64,000 nucleotides of DNA from Arenicellales bacterium (lineage in GTDB: Bacteria; Pseudomonadota; Gammaproteobacteria; Arenicellales; UBA868): assembly GCA_030754035.1 (NCBI GenBank), contig JASMBC010000001.1, forward strand, positions 53,650-117,649, written 5' to 3'. The notes under the pieces are model-generated. The model did no database searches. It saw nothing but the letters and a program-made list of their open reading frames with translations, and was not told where the DNA came from. The stretch's first letter is position 1. The number at the start of each line of letters is the position of its first letter. Below are positions 1 to 10,216 of the stretch, in pieces. The position numbers were made by a program, and so were the translations under genes.

Positions 1-634
1 CAGCCGCTGTCTTGGCGCGGTATTCACATAGGTCTGCTAACGGGCACACGGGACAGCGTGGGCGCCGTGCAGTGCAGGTGTAACGGCCGTGCAGAATGAG
101 TAGATGGTGTGCGTCCTTGCGGTATCGAGTAGGGGTGAATTGGAGTAGTTTTTGCTCAACCTGCAGCACCGTAGCGCCCGGCGCAAGGCCGGTGCGGTTT
201 GATACCCGGAATATGTGGGTATCCACGGCAATAGTCGGTTGGCCAAACGCGGTATTAAGGATCACGTTGGCGGTTTTGCGTCCTACTCCCGGCAGAGCTT
301 CTAGCGATGTGCGTTCGGCCGGTACAACTCCCTCGTGCTCATGTAATAGCTGCCGACAGGTTTGCATGATGTTCTTGGCCTTGGTGTTATATAAACCGAT
401 AGTTCGGATATAGCCCCTCAGCTGGCGGAGCCCGAGGTCGAGAATCTGTTGCGGTGTGTTGGCGGCAGCGAATAGTTGTTTGGTTGCCTTGTTAACTGAG
501 ACGTCGGTGGCCTGGGCCGAGAGTATGACTGCGACCAGCAGCTCAAAGTGGGAGTGATAGGTAAGTTCGGTGGTCGGCGTTGGGGTGACCTTTTGCAACC
601 GGCGGTAGATCTCGGTGCGTTTGTTGGCGTTCAC
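1..634 (-). CDS. nth: Endonuclease III (C-terminus truncated by window edge)
   Basis: Not in ORF track because it is open at the left edge. Minus-strand translation reads VNANKRTEIYRRLQKVTPTPTTELTYHSHFELLVAVILSAQATDV... and ends HGRYTCTARRPRCPVCPLADLCEYRAKTAA, the EndoIII 4Fe-4S Cys motif. GTG start overlaps the rnfB stop (GTGA). Confidence 0.93.
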   Translation of the reverse strand, partial: MNANKRTEIYRRLQKVTPTPTTELTYHSHFELLVAVILSAQATDVSVNKATKQLFAAANTPQQILDLGLRQLRGYIRTIGLYNTKAKNIMQTCRQLLHEHEGVVPAERTSLEALPGVGRKTANVILNTAFGQPTIAVDTHIFRVSNRTGLAPGATVLQVEQKLLQFTPTRYRKDAHHLLILHGRYTCTARRPRCPVCPLADLCEYRAKTAA

Positions 635-1287
635 TCGCCCGTTCCCGGATCTGCGCCCCTGGCCCGGTTTCGTCGGGACCGAACTCTTGCCACGCTTTCA
701 GTTATCTGCCGCTTGAGATCTGCCAGATCGTTACCGGCCGAATTTCTCAGGCCGAGTGGGCCGGCGTCGAGGCGTTCAGTGCGCTGATCAAAACGATATT
801 GAAAGTGCTGGGCCTGCGTGCGGGTGAAGCCGCTCCAGGGCGTGTCTGATGCAGGGCCAGTGATTGCAGGGAACTCGATATCGATGCAGTCCACCGGACA
901 GGCTGGCAGGCACAGGTCGCAGCCGCTGCATTCGCTGGCTAATATCGTGTGCATCAACTTTGGTCCGCCAACAACAGCATCCACGGGACAGGCCTGGATG
1001 CATAGCGTACAGCCTATACACGATGACTCATCGATGACGACAATGGTTGGATGTTCCAGCGTTCCGTAGTCAGAATCCAGTGCCAGGCACGGCTGGCCCG
1101 TTAGTTCGGCCAGTTCGACCAGTGCCTGTGTACCACCGGGGGGGCAGCGGTTGACTGGCACACTGTGCAAGTGAATGGCGCTGGCGTAATCGCGACAGGT
1201 GGGGTACCCACAGCGGGTACACTGCGTCTGCGGCAGGCAGGCATTAATTGAATCAATGTTCTGAGATGCGGCGGTGGAAACGGCCAT
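631..1287 (-). CDS. rnfB: RnfB-like electron transport protein, soluble form (Fe-S domain plus 2x[4Fe-4S] ferredoxin, no N-terminal membrane helix)
   Basis: CLPQTQCTRCGYPTCRDYA...NRCPPGG, CIGCTLCIQACPVDAVVG, CSGCDLCLPACPVDCI motifs; ATG at 1287 is preferred over the TTG at 1290. Confidence 0.87.
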   Translation of the reverse strand: MAVSTAASQNIDSINACLPQTQCTRCGYPTCRDYASAIHLHSVPVNRCPPGGTQALVELAELTGQPCLALDSDYGTLEHPTIVVIDESSCIGCTLCIQACPVDAVVGGPKLMHTILASECSGCDLCLPACPVDCIDIEFPAITGPASDTPWSGFTRTQAQHFQYRFDQRTERLDAGPLGLRNSAGNDLADLKRQITESVARVRSRRNRARGADPGTGE

Positions 1288-2432
1288 CAAATTTCTTTGC
1301 CAAGGTGTTTGAACAGGCGGTCGATGTCGTCAGTCGTGTTGTAAAGATGGGGTGTCACTCGCACTGAATCACCGCGGACGCTTACATAAACGTGTTGTTT
1401 TGCAAGGCGAGTAGCCAGTCCGTCGGGTAATCCAGCGGGGAAGCGTAACCCCAGGAAGTGGCCGCTGCGGTAGGCCGGATCGCTTACTTGTAGGCCAAGG
1501 CCACGGGCCCGCTCGGCAATGTCTCCAGTCATCAATCGGAGCGTTTCCTGAATATTGACAACGCCCCATGTCAGAATCTGTTCCAGTGCAGACGCCAAGG
1601 CCGGCAGAAGGGCAAAATTGGCGGTTTCACCCACATCGAAGCGCCGGGCTCCATGCTGAAATTTATCCTGATAATCGACCAGGCGGGTAAAGTTCTGGGC
1701 GCCTGCACGGCCCATCCAGTTGTGTTCAAGTGCCGCGCCATCCTGGTGCTGCGGGGCAACGTAGAGCACACCAGTGGAGTACGGCCCAAGCAGCCATTTG
1801 TAGCACGCTGCGACCGCGAAATCCGGCTTGATGACTCGGCAGTCAAAGGGTAAGGCGCCAAGGCTTTGGGTCAGGTCGGCCACCAGCGTGGCCCCATGAT
1901 TACGCAAAATGGGCCCAATAGCCTCAAGATCGACCAGGGTGCCATCGGTCCAGTGGCAATGGGGTAGGGCGGCGATAGCGGTCTGCGGCCCGATCCGCTC
2001 AAGCACGGCATCGGTCCAGTTGTTGTCGGTTGGCCGTGGCACGGTGTGGATGCTGGCACCGGAACGCGCAGCAAGCTCGCGCCAGACGTAAATATTGGAA
2101 GGAAACTGTTCAGCCAGGACCAAAATCTCCTGACCCGCTGTCAGCGCCAGGTTACGGGCGGCTATGGCCAGGCCGTAACTGGCTGATGGGACGAGTGCGA
2201 CGTCGTCACCGCGAGCCTGGAATACAGCCGCTGCGGCAGCACGTATACGCTCCCCATCGGAAAAAAAATCCGAGGGTGTGATTGACCACGGCTGGGACTT
2301 GGCCTGCATTCCCCGCAATCCCGCTGCGACAGCGCAGCGTAGCAGGGGCGACATGTAGGCGCAGTTGAAATAAGCGATATCGGACGGGATGTCAAACAGC
2401 GCGCGCTGATTCGACAGTAGTGTGAATCCCAT
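1287..2432 (-). CDS. Class-V aminotransferase-fold PLP-dependent enzyme (kynureninase/isopenicillin-N-epimerase-like)
   Basis: Fold-type I PLP features: ADLTQSLGALPFD...DFAVAACYKWLLGPYSTGVLYV (PLP Lys) and C-terminal YVSVRGDSVRVTPHLYNTTDDIDRL. No catalytic-Cys loop of a cysteine desulfurase. Confidence 0.8.
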   Translation of the reverse strand: MGFTLLSNQRALFDIPSDIAYFNCAYMSPLLRCAVAAGLRGMQAKSQPWSITPSDFFSDGERIRAAAAAVFQARGDDVALVPSASYGLAIAARNLALTAGQEILVLAEQFPSNIYVWRELAARSGASIHTVPRPTDNNWTDAVLERIGPQTAIAALPHCHWTDGTLVDLEAIGPILRNHGATLVADLTQSLGALPFDCRVIKPDFAVAACYKWLLGPYSTGVLYVAPQHQDGAALEHNWMGRAGAQNFTRLVDYQDKFQHGARRFDVGETANFALLPALASALEQILTWGVVNIQETLRLMTGDIAERARGLGLQVSDPAYRSGHFLGLRFPAGLPDGLATRLAKQHVYVSVRGDSVRVTPHLYNTTDDIDRLFKHLGKEI

Positions 2433-2457
2433 TGCGGGTCTGGTTCGCCGTGGCTGT

Positions 2458-4503
2458 TTAGCGCACGCGCATGCCTGGCTCTACACCAGGATCCGGGGAC
2501 AACAAGAAGATGCCACCCGCATCATCGGTCCCCGAAGCGGCAAGGATCATGCCCTCGGAAACCCCGAAGCGCATTTTGCGTGGGGCAAGATTGGCAACCG
2601 TAATGACATGCCGCCCAATAAGTCGGGCTGGGTCATAGACGGATTTGATGCCGGCGAAAACGGTGCGAGTCTCACCACCCAGGTCCAGGCTTAGCCGGAG
2701 TAGTCGGTCTGCACCGTCGACCGTGGCGGCATCGGTGATTGTGGCAACGCGCAGGTCGATTTTGCTGAAATCGTCGATTGATATTTCGCTCGCGAGCGGT
2801 TCATCGGCAAGATGCTGGCCGGTGATTGTATTAGCAGATGAGTCAGTTTGGCTGGCAGATTCTTCGAGCATGGCTTCCACGTCCTTTGGTTCGATACGGT
2901 CAAGCAGGCGCTTGAACTCATTAATAGGCTGATCGAGCAGCGGCTGTTGCAAAGTCTGCCAGGCACCGCTCGCGGCCAGCGGACAGCTAAGAAAAGCGGC
3001 GGATCGCGCTGCCAGTTCTGGAACCACCGGACTCAACCAAATCATCAGTATTCGGAACAGGTTGAGACCTTGGGTGCAGATTTGTTGCAACTTTGCATCT
3101 TGACCCGATTCCTTTGCCACGATCCAGGGCTGTTGCTCGTTCAAATACTGATTGGCCTGGTCGGCAAATGCCATGATCTGGCGCATGGCGCGGCCGAACT
3201 CGCGATTTTCAAGGGCCTGGGCAATTGCCGTACTGCCGGCGACGAAATGCTCAAAAAGGGCGGGATCTGGCAGAGTCGCTGCCAATTGTCCGTCGAATCG
3301 CTTATTGATAAATCCGGCGCAGCGGCTGGCGATATTGACGACTTTGCCGACCAGGTCCGAGTTGACCCGTGCTGTGAAATCATCGAAATTGAGGTCGATA
3401 TCTTCGACTCGGGCGTTCAGTTTGGCTGCAAAATAGTAGCGCAGATAATCCGGATCAAGGTGGTTCAGGTAGGTGCGCGCCTTGATATAGGTGCCCCGTG
3501 ACTTGGACATTTTTTGACCGTTGACGGTAAGGAATCCGTGGACGAATACTGCTGTAGGTCTGCGAAAGCCGGCACCGTACAACATGGCTGGCCAGAACAG
3601 AGCATGAAAGTAGAGAATGTCCTTACCGACGAAATGGTAAAGTTCAGTGGTTGAATCGGAGTTCCAGTACTGATTGAAGTTAACACCCTCGCGGTCACAG
3701 AAGTTGCGAAAACTCGCTATGTAACCGATCGGCGCGTCCAGCCAGACATAAAAATACTTGTCCTCATAGCCGGGAATGCGGAAGCCGAAATAGGGCGAGT
3801 CACGGGAGATGTCCCAGTCCTGGAGGCCGGCTTCAAACCATTCTGCTAACTTGTTCTTGACCTCACTTTGCAGGCCACCGGAGCTGGTCCATTGTCGCAA
3901 CATGTCATCAAAGTCACCCAGTTTGACAAAAAAATGTTCGGACTCCTTTTCAATTGGTGTGCTGCCGGAAATCACCGAGACCGGGTCAGCGAGATCGGTT
4001 GGTGTGTAGGTGGCACCACAGGCCTCGCAGTTGTCACCATGCTGATCGGCCGCACCACAGCGAGGACAACTGCCACGGATAAAGCGGTCCGGCAGGAACA
4101 TCTGCTCGAGCGGGTCAAAGGCCTGGATGATAGTGCGTTTGGCGATATGCCCGCCCTCGTGTAACTGCTGAAAAATATACTCGGAAAAGTAACGGTTTTC
4201 CTCGGTATGGGTTGAGTGATAATTGTCGAAGCAAATGTGGAAGTCGGAAAAATCCCGGCGATGTTCCCGGCCCACGCGTTCGATCAATTCCTCTGGGGGG
4301 ATGTTCTCCTCGCGCGCCTTCAACATGATCGGCGTGCCATGGCTGTCATCCGCACATACGTAATAGGTTTCGTTGCCGCGTAGCCGTTGGAAGCGAGCCC
4401 AGATGTCGGTCTGTATGTACTCGACCAGGTGACCCAGATGGATCGGCCCATTGGCGTAAGGAAGGGCACTGGTGACGAGAATTTTTCGTTTGCCAGTTGT
4501 CAT
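2458..4503 (-). CDS. metG: Methionyl-tRNA synthetase with C-terminal tRNA-binding domain
   Basis: [34 protein letters not shown]; zinc motif [30 protein letters not shown]-terminal [15 protein letters not shown]... Confidence 0.98.
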   Translation of the reverse strand: MTTGKRKILVTSALPYANGPIHLGHLVEYIQTDIWARFQRLRGNETYYVCADDSHGTPIMLKAREENIPPEELIERVGREHRRDFSDFHICFDNYHSTHTEENRYFSEYIFQQLHEGGHIAKRTIIQAFDPLEQMFLPDRFIRGSCPRCGAADQHGDNCEACGATYTPTDLADPVSVISGSTPIEKESEHFFVKLGDFDDMLRQWTSSGGLQSEVKNKLAEWFEAGLQDWDISRDSPYFGFRIPGYEDKYFYVWLDAPIGYIASFRNFCDREGVNFNQYWNSDSTTELYHFVGKDILYFHALFWPAMLYGAGFRRPTAVFVHGFLTVNGQKMSKSRGTYIKARTYLNHLDPDYLRYYFAAKLNARVEDIDLNFDDFTARVNSDLVGKVVNIASRCAGFINKRFDGQLAATLPDPALFEHFVAGSTAIAQALENREFGRAMRQIMAFADQANQYLNEQQPWIVAKESGQDAKLQQICTQGLNLFRILMIWLSPVVPELAARSAAFLSCPLAASGAWQTLQQPLLDQPINEFKRLLDRIEPKDVEAMLEESASQTDSSANTITGQHLADEPLASEISIDDFSKIDLRVATITDAATVDGADRLLRLSLDLGGETRTVFAGIKSVYDPARLIGRHVITVANLAPRKMRFGVSEGMILAASGTDDAGGIFLLSPDPGVEPGMRVR

Positions 4504-4718
4504 CCTGGTTTGGTCCTCAGATCACCGGCACAGTTGCTGTGGTTGAGCGGGCCCGCGGCAAGGACCATGGGGCCTGATGCGGTCGCTGCGAGAGCGGGCG
4601 CAGTATATCCCATGCAGGTCATTGTGACTGGGGTTGCTATGGTAGGATCACTCGTTTTTCAGAAGACCAGCGCTTGCAAGCAGTTACAGGCTGGACACCC
4701 TCTATTAGGAAGATAAAC

Positions 4719-5810
4719 ATGACAGGTATTTCCAGGGAGAGTGTGTACGCTGCACTCGGGACCATCAACGACCCACACATGGTAACCGATCTCGTCAACG
4801 GCAAGGTGGTGAAGAAAGTGCATCTGCAAGGCAACAGCGTCCAGATTGAGCTCACGCTTGGGTATCCCGGGGGCAGTCGGCATGCTGCACTCAAGGAACA
4901 GGTAGGCGACGTGGTTGGTCAGTTGGACAGCGTCGAAAGAGTCGAAGTCAAAATCGAAACTGCGGTGGTTGCACACGAGGCGCAAAAAGGGGTAAGCGCA
5001 ATTCCTGGAGTGCGCAACATCATTGCGGTGGCCTCCGGTAAGGGAGGTGTCGGCAAGTCGACGGTGGCAGTCAACTTGGCCCTGGCATTGTCGACGGAAG
5101 GTGCTACGGTGGGTATGCTCGATGCAGATATTTACGGGCCCAGTCAGCCGCGGATGCTGGGCATCAGCGGCCGTCCTCAGTCCGCCGACGGCAAGAGCCT
5201 TGAGCCCATGACCAGTTATCACCTACAGGCCATGTCCATTGGCTTTCTGATCGACGAGGACACGCCGATGATTTGGCGCGGGCCGATGGTAACCCAAGCA
5301 CTGGAACAATTACTGACCGATACCCGTTGGCAGAACCTCGATTACTTGATCGTAGATTTACCCCCAGGTACCGGCGATATCCAATTGACGCTGGCGCAGA
5401 AAGTACCCGTTTCCGGGGCCGTAATCGTCACCACACCTCAGGATATCGCCTTGCTCGATGCGCGCAAAGCCTTCAAGATGTTCGAAAAGGTCGAGATACC
5501 GGTGCTGGGAGTGCTGGAAAACATGAGCACGCACATCTGTAGTAACTGTGGCCACGAGGAGACGATATTCGGTGTCGGCGGCGGTGAGCGGATGGCTGCA
5601 GAATATGGGGTAGATTACCTGGGGGGGATACCATTAGATGCCCGTATACGTGAAGACACTGATGTTGGTCGGCCAACCGTAGTCGCCGACCCCGATGGCT
5701 CGATTGCGGTCAACTACCTTGCCATTGCCCGTAATGTGTCAGGGCGCCTGGCTTCACGCAAGCGGAGTTATAGTGATGTTTTTCCGTCTATCGTGGTGCA
5801 GAATAATTGA
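4719..5810 (+). CDS. mrp: Mrp/ApbC-type iron-sulfur cluster carrier ATPase
   Basis: IIAVASGKGGVGKSTVAVNLALAL Walker A; CSNCGHEETIFG; start at MTGISRES rather than the ORF-track start at 4674. Confidence 0.96.
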   Translation: MTGISRESVYAALGTINDPHMVTDLVNGKVVKKVHLQGNSVQIELTLGYPGGSRHAALKEQVGDVVGQLDSVERVEVKIETAVVAHEAQKGVSAIPGVRNIIAVASGKGGVGKSTVAVNLALALSTEGATVGMLDADIYGPSQPRMLGISGRPQSADGKSLEPMTSYHLQAMSIGFLIDEDTPMIWRGPMVTQALEQLLTDTRWQNLDYLIVDLPPGTGDIQLTLAQKVPVSGAVIVTTPQDIALLDARKAFKMFEKVEIPVLGVLENMSTHICSNCGHEETIFGVGGGERMAAEYGVDYLGGIPLDARIREDTDVGRPTVVADPDGSIAVNYLAIARNVSGRLASRKRSYSDVFPSIVVQNN

Positions 5811-5822
5811 CCGGAGGTATAC

Positions 5823-6386
5823 GTGTCGATCAAGTCAGACAACTGGATCAGGCGCATGGCGCTTACAGGAATGATTGAGCCCTTCGAACCGGAGCAGGTC
5901 TCGTCTGTGGATGGTAAGCGGGTCGTATCATATGGAACCTCTAGTTATGGTTATGATATCCGCTGTTCTAATGAGTTTAAAATATTCACCAATATCAATT
6001 CGGCCGTTGTCGATCCCAAGGTGTTCGACCAGAGCAGTTTCGTAGACTTCGAAGGTGACAGTTGCATCATTCCCCCGAATTCCTTCGCCCTTGCACGTAC
6101 GGTGGAGTATTTTCGGATTCCCCGTAATATCCTGACGATCTGCTTGGGTAAATCCACTTATGCGCGCTGTGGCATCATTGTTAACGTGACTCCGTTCGAG
6201 CCTGAATGGGAAGGTTACGTTACGCTGGAATTTTCCAACACCACGCCACTACCTGCTCGAATCTACGCCAACGAAGGCATCGCTCAGGTTATTTTCTTTG
6301 AGGCAAGCGAACCCTGTGAAATATCTTACCGGGATCGTCAGGGCAAGTACCAGGGGCAAAAAGGAGTGACCTTGCCCCGTGCCTGA
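5823..6386 (+). CDS. dcd: dCTP deaminase
   Basis: [13 protein letters not shown]...[16 protein letters not shown]...[48 protein letters not shown]. Confidence 0.97.
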   Translation: MSIKSDNWIRRMALTGMIEPFEPEQVSSVDGKRVVSYGTSSYGYDIRCSNEFKIFTNINSAVVDPKVFDQSSFVDFEGDSCIIPPNSFALARTVEYFRIPRNILTICLGKSTYARCGIIVNVTPFEPEWEGYVTLEFSNTTPLPARIYANEGIAQVIFFEASEPCEISYRDRQGKYQGQKGVTLPRA

Positions 6387-6415
6387 TCAGCGGTTGCACA
6401 ATAGACGCAGATAAT

Positions 6416-7522
6416 ATGGCAGGAAATACTATCGGCCAGCTTTTTCGGGTAACGACTTTCGGTGAGAGTCATGGGCCGGCACTCGGCTGTGTTATCGATG
6501 GTTGCCCGCCGGGGCTTGCGTTCAGCGCTGCCGACATCCAGCAGGATCTGGATAGGCGGCGACCCGGGCAGTCCCGTTATACCAGCCAGCGCCAGGAGTC
6601 AGATACGGTCGAGATTCTCGCGGGCTTGTTCGATGGCATGACTACCGGTGCACCGATTGCACTACTGATCCGCAACCAGGATCAACGCCCACGGGATTAC
6701 CAAAGCATCCGTGAGCAGTTCCGCCCCGGTCACGCGGACTATACCTATCTGAAGAAGTACGGTATCCGGGACCACCGCGGTGGTGGCCGCTCCTCGGCCC
6801 GTGAAACAGTAGCCCGGGTCGCGGCGGGCGCGGTCGCCCGTAAGTATCTGCGGCAGGTTGGCTCGATACTGATATCCGGTTATCTGGCGCAGATTGGGCC
6901 GATCAGGGCTGGTGTATTCGACTGGGCCGAGGTCGAGCAGAACCCGTTTTTCTTTCCAGATCCCGGGCGGGTAAGTGAGATCGAGACCTTAATCGATGAA
7001 TTGCGCAAGGCCGGCGACTCAATCGGCGCGCGGGTCAATGTGGTTGCGCGCAATGTGCCACCGGGGCTTGGTGAGCCAGTCTTCGACCGGTTGGATGCAG
7101 AGCTTGCCCGTGCCATGATGTCGATAAACGCTGTCAAGGCAGTGGAAATTGGCGCTGGTTTTGAAAGCGTAAACCAGCGCGGCTCGGAGCATCGTGACGA
7201 GATGGCCCCCGAGGGGTTCCTCAGCAACAACGCAGGCGGTATTCTCGGCGGCATCTCTAGTGGGCAGGACATCATCGTATCGATGGCACTAAAGCCTACC
7301 TCCAGCATCCAGTTAATGGGTCGGACTGTTAACTTGGCCGGCGAGAGTCAAGAAATCAAGACCGGCGGGCGGCACGATCCATGTGTCGGTATTCGCGCAG
7401 TGCCTATCGCCGAGGCCATGTTTGCCCTAGTACTGGCTGATCACTTGCTACGGCAGCGCAGCCTCGGTGTAGGCGATACTCCTGGCCCAATGGTACCCGG
7501 CGCAGTCAGACACAACGATTGA
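6416..7522 (+). CDS. aroC: Chorismate synthase
   Basis: [69 protein letters not shown]. Confidence 0.98.
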   Translation: MAGNTIGQLFRVTTFGESHGPALGCVIDGCPPGLAFSAADIQQDLDRRRPGQSRYTSQRQESDTVEILAGLFDGMTTGAPIALLIRNQDQRPRDYQSIREQFRPGHADYTYLKKYGIRDHRGGGRSSARETVARVAAGAVARKYLRQVGSILISGYLAQIGPIRAGVFDWAEVEQNPFFFPDPGRVSEIETLIDELRKAGDSIGARVNVVARNVPPGLGEPVFDRLDAELARAMMSINAVKAVEIGAGFESVNQRGSEHRDEMAPEGFLSNNAGGILGGISSGQDIIVSMALKPTSSIQLMGRTVNLAGESQEIKTGGRHDPCVGIRAVPIAEAMFALVLADHLLRQRSLGVGDTPGPMVPGAVRHND

Positions 7523-7528
7523 GCTTGG

Positions 7529-7921
7529 TTAAACTCGCCTGCGGTTGCTGGCTTTGGGACGGGAGGGTAAGGATGCCGCTGCAGTTATGAGAGGTTCGGC
7601 TGGGGATTCCAGTGCGGCAATAGCCACCTGGCCGAGCTGCTCAAGAAATTCGGCGGCACCCAGATCTAACATGCTGCTGTCGTGCATCTGCTGCTTTACT
7701 CGGCCAAGCGCATCCAGGGTCGGATAGAGAGTTACCGGGTCGGCCAGGGCTGCACAGCCATTCTCTTGAAATATCGCACGGGCCGCGCTGCGCGCAAGTT
7801 CTAGATAAACGGCGTGAGTTGACACCAGACGCTCGGCCGACCGCGCACGTGGGTCAAGAGGCAGTAGCGCTTTTCCTAGCTGGACTTCGAACTCGCAGAA
7901 AAGATCACTGAACGTGGCCAT
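7529..7921 (-). CDS. Uncharacterised 130-aa protein
   Basis: Open ORF filling the space between aroC and leuC, convergent with aroC; no family recognised. Confidence 0.55.
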   Translation of the reverse strand: MATFSDLFCEFEVQLGKALLPLDPRARSAERLVSTHAVYLELARSAARAIFQENGCAALADPVTLYPTLDALGRVKQQMHDSSMLDLGAAEFLEQLGQVAIAALESPAEPLITAAASLPSRPKASNRRRV

Positions 7922-8098
7922 CTCGTTTTCCTGAAACTGAACTTTTTATACGACACCGTCCAAAAAGCATAACACCATTGCCAGGTGGCGATTGAGCCTG
8001 GGGGGGGGTAGATTTTTCGGTATGCTTGCCAGCATAGAAGTACCACTGGGCCAGACAGGGCCTGTGTTAAAATTTCGCGCCGTTTTCAGGTGTCAACG

Positions 8099-9502
8099 AT
8101 GACAGATAAAACTCTATACGACAAGTTGTGGCAAACTCATCTCGTTCGCGAGGAGAGTGACGGGACCGCGCTCATTTATATCGATCGGCAGCTGTTGCAT
8201 GAGGTGACATCGCCACAGGCGTTTGCTGGTTTGCGGGATGCAGGTCGAAAGCCTCGGCGGCCCGGGGCCAACCTGGCCGTAGCAGACCACAACGTGCCCA
8301 CCACTGACAGGTCAGGCGAAATTGCCGATCCAGTAGCACGGCTGCAGGTTGACACCCTGACTGAGAACTGCCGCGAGTTTGGCATCACCGAGTACGGCAT
8401 GTCTGACTCTCGCCAGGGAATTGTCCACGTGGTCGGGCCGGAGCAAGGCGCGACACTACCTGGCATGACGGTGGTCTGTGGGGATTCCCATACCGCAACT
8501 CATGGCGCATTGGGGGCGCTTGCCTATGGTATCGGCACCTCCGAGGTAGAGCATGTGTTAGTTACCCAGTGCCTGGTGGCAAAGAAGATGCGCAACATGC
8601 GCATCACCATTGACGGCGTACCGGGGTCTGGCGTTAGCGCCAAAGATTTAATTTTAGCGGTGGTCGGCATGCTCGGCACCTCTGGTGGCACTGGCTATGC
8701 GATTGAGTTTGCAGGGTCCGGTACGCGGGCGCTGTCGGTGGAAGGTCGCATGACCCTGTGTAATATGGCGATCGAAGCCGGTGCCCGAGTTGGTTTGGTT
8801 GCGGTAGATGACATAACACTGAGTTATCTCGAAGGCCGGACTTATGCACCCAAAGGGGCAGAATGGGAGCAAGCGGTTGACGGCTGGCGACAACTGGTCT
8901 CAGACCCGGCCGCCAGGTTCGATGCGGAATTCCATTTGGATGCGTCTGGCTTGCGGCCACAGGTCACCTGGGGCACTTCCCCGGAAATGGTGGTTAGTGT
9001 TGATGGTGTGGTGCCCGATCCCACTACACTGGATGATCCGATTCGCCAACAAGACTGGATTCGGGCACTGGAGTACATGGGTCTTGTGGCTGGTACTCCG
9101 ATAGTCGAAATCGTGTTGGACAAAGTATTCATCGGTGCTTGCACTAATGGCCGCATTGAAGATCTACGGGCTGCCGCAGAGGTTGTGCGCGGGCGCTCGG
9201 TAGCCGCGGGGATTAGCCAGGCGCTGGTAGTCCCGGGTTCTGGATTGGTTAAGGCCCAGGCCGAAGCCGAGGGGCTGGATGTGATTTTCCGTAAAGCGGG
9301 CTTCGAGTGGCGTGAGCCAGGCTGTTCTATGTGTTTGGCTATGAATGCGGATCGGCTGCAACCACAAGAGCGCTGTGCCGCTACCTCAAATCGCAACTTC
9401 GAAGGCCGCCAGGGGTATGGCGGCCGGACCCATCTGGTTTCGCCGGCGATGGCAGCCGCTGCTGCTATTCAGGGTCATTTTGCCGACCCGCAGGCACTTT
9501 AG
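8099..9502 (+). CDS. leuC: 3-isopropylmalate dehydratase large subunit
   Basis: [16 protein letters not shown]...ADHNVPT...[50 protein letters not shown] 8099 with AGGTG about 8 nt upstream is preferred over GTG 8090. Confidence 0.97.
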   Translation: MTDKTLYDKLWQTHLVREESDGTALIYIDRQLLHEVTSPQAFAGLRDAGRKPRRPGANLAVADHNVPTTDRSGEIADPVARLQVDTLTENCREFGITEYGMSDSRQGIVHVVGPEQGATLPGMTVVCGDSHTATHGALGALAYGIGTSEVEHVLVTQCLVAKKMRNMRITIDGVPGSGVSAKDLILAVVGMLGTSGGTGYAIEFAGSGTRALSVEGRMTLCNMAIEAGARVGLVAVDDITLSYLEGRTYAPKGAEWEQAVDGWRQLVSDPAARFDAEFHLDASGLRPQVTWGTSPEMVVSVDGVVPDPTTLDDPIRQQDWIRALEYMGLVAGTPIVEIVLDKVFIGACTNGRIEDLRAAAEVVRGRSVAAGISQALVVPGSGLVKAQAEAEGLDVIFRKAGFEWREPGCSMCLAMNADRLQPQERCAATSNRNFEGRQGYGGRTHLVSPAMAAAAAIQGHFADPQAL

Positions 9503-9512
9503 GAGAGAGATC

Positions 9513-10160
9513 ATGGAACCATTCGGCAAGTATTGTAGTGGTGTGATTCCGCTGGACCGCACGAACGTAGACACCGATGCAATTATTCCAAAGCAGTTTC
9601 TGAAATCGGTTGAGCGTTCTGGTTTTGGCGACAATTTGTTTGATGCTTGGCGCTACCTTGATCAGGGCGAGCCAGGCCAGGATTGCAGTGCCCGCCCGGT
9701 GGCACCGGGTTTTGTTCTTAATCAGAAACGCTACCGAGACGCTCGGATACTGCTGGCCCGGGATAACTTCGGCTGTGGCTCCTCCCGGGAGCATGCTGTC
9801 TGGGCCTTGCGAGACTATGGCATACGTACAGTGATTGCGCCGAGTTTTGCCGATATTTTCTTCAACAATTGTTTCAAGAACGGTCTGTTGCCGGTATCAC
9901 TGCCGGTCGCGGATATCGATCGATTGTTCGATTTAGCCCAGGGTGATGACGGGCTCAACCTGGAAGTGGATCTCGAGCGCCAAACGCTTACTACCGGCGA
10001 GGGGCGGGTCTACCGGTTCGAACTGGATGAATTCAAGCAGCACTGCTTGATAGAAGGGTTGGATGATATTGCCCTGACCTTGCGCTACGAGAGTGATATC
10101 TTAGCCTACGAAGAGTCACGTCGCGCCCAGATGCCCTGGTTGTTTGAAGATATCACCTGA
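9513..10160 (+). CDS. leuD: 3-isopropylmalate dehydratase small subunit
   Basis: [32 protein letters not shown]...[27 protein letters not shown] ribosome-binding site just upstream. Confidence 0.97.
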   Translation: MEPFGKYCSGVIPLDRTNVDTDAIIPKQFLKSVERSGFGDNLFDAWRYLDQGEPGQDCSARPVAPGFVLNQKRYRDARILLARDNFGCGSSREHAVWALRDYGIRTVIAPSFADIFFNNCFKNGLLPVSLPVADIDRLFDLAQGDDGLNLEVDLERQTLTTGEGRVYRFELDEFKQHCLIEGLDDIALTLRYESDILAYEESRRAQMPWLFEDIT

Positions 10161-10216
10161 TTCTTGTTGATTCCTGACTGGTCTAGCGCCAGCCCCCCAC
10201 ATTTCAAGTACGGAAA

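Noticed and set aside
1287-2432. PLP enzyme as a cysteine desulfurase for Fe-S assembly
   Set aside because: No catalytic Cys in the expected loop; C-terminal motif fits other class-V members.
2848-3501. 217-aa plus-strand ORF antisense to metG
   Set aside because: metG on the minus strand is unambiguous; this is a shadow ORF with no recognisable domain or ribosome-binding site.
8022-8102. 26-codon ORF before leuC as an attenuator leader
   Set aside because: Contains the likely promoter -10 (8068-8073), has no leucine run and no clear alternative hairpins; overlap with the leuC start is probably chance.
8842-9396. 184-aa minus-strand ORF inside leuC
   Set aside because: Antisense shadow of leuC with low-complexity S/T/R/P composition.
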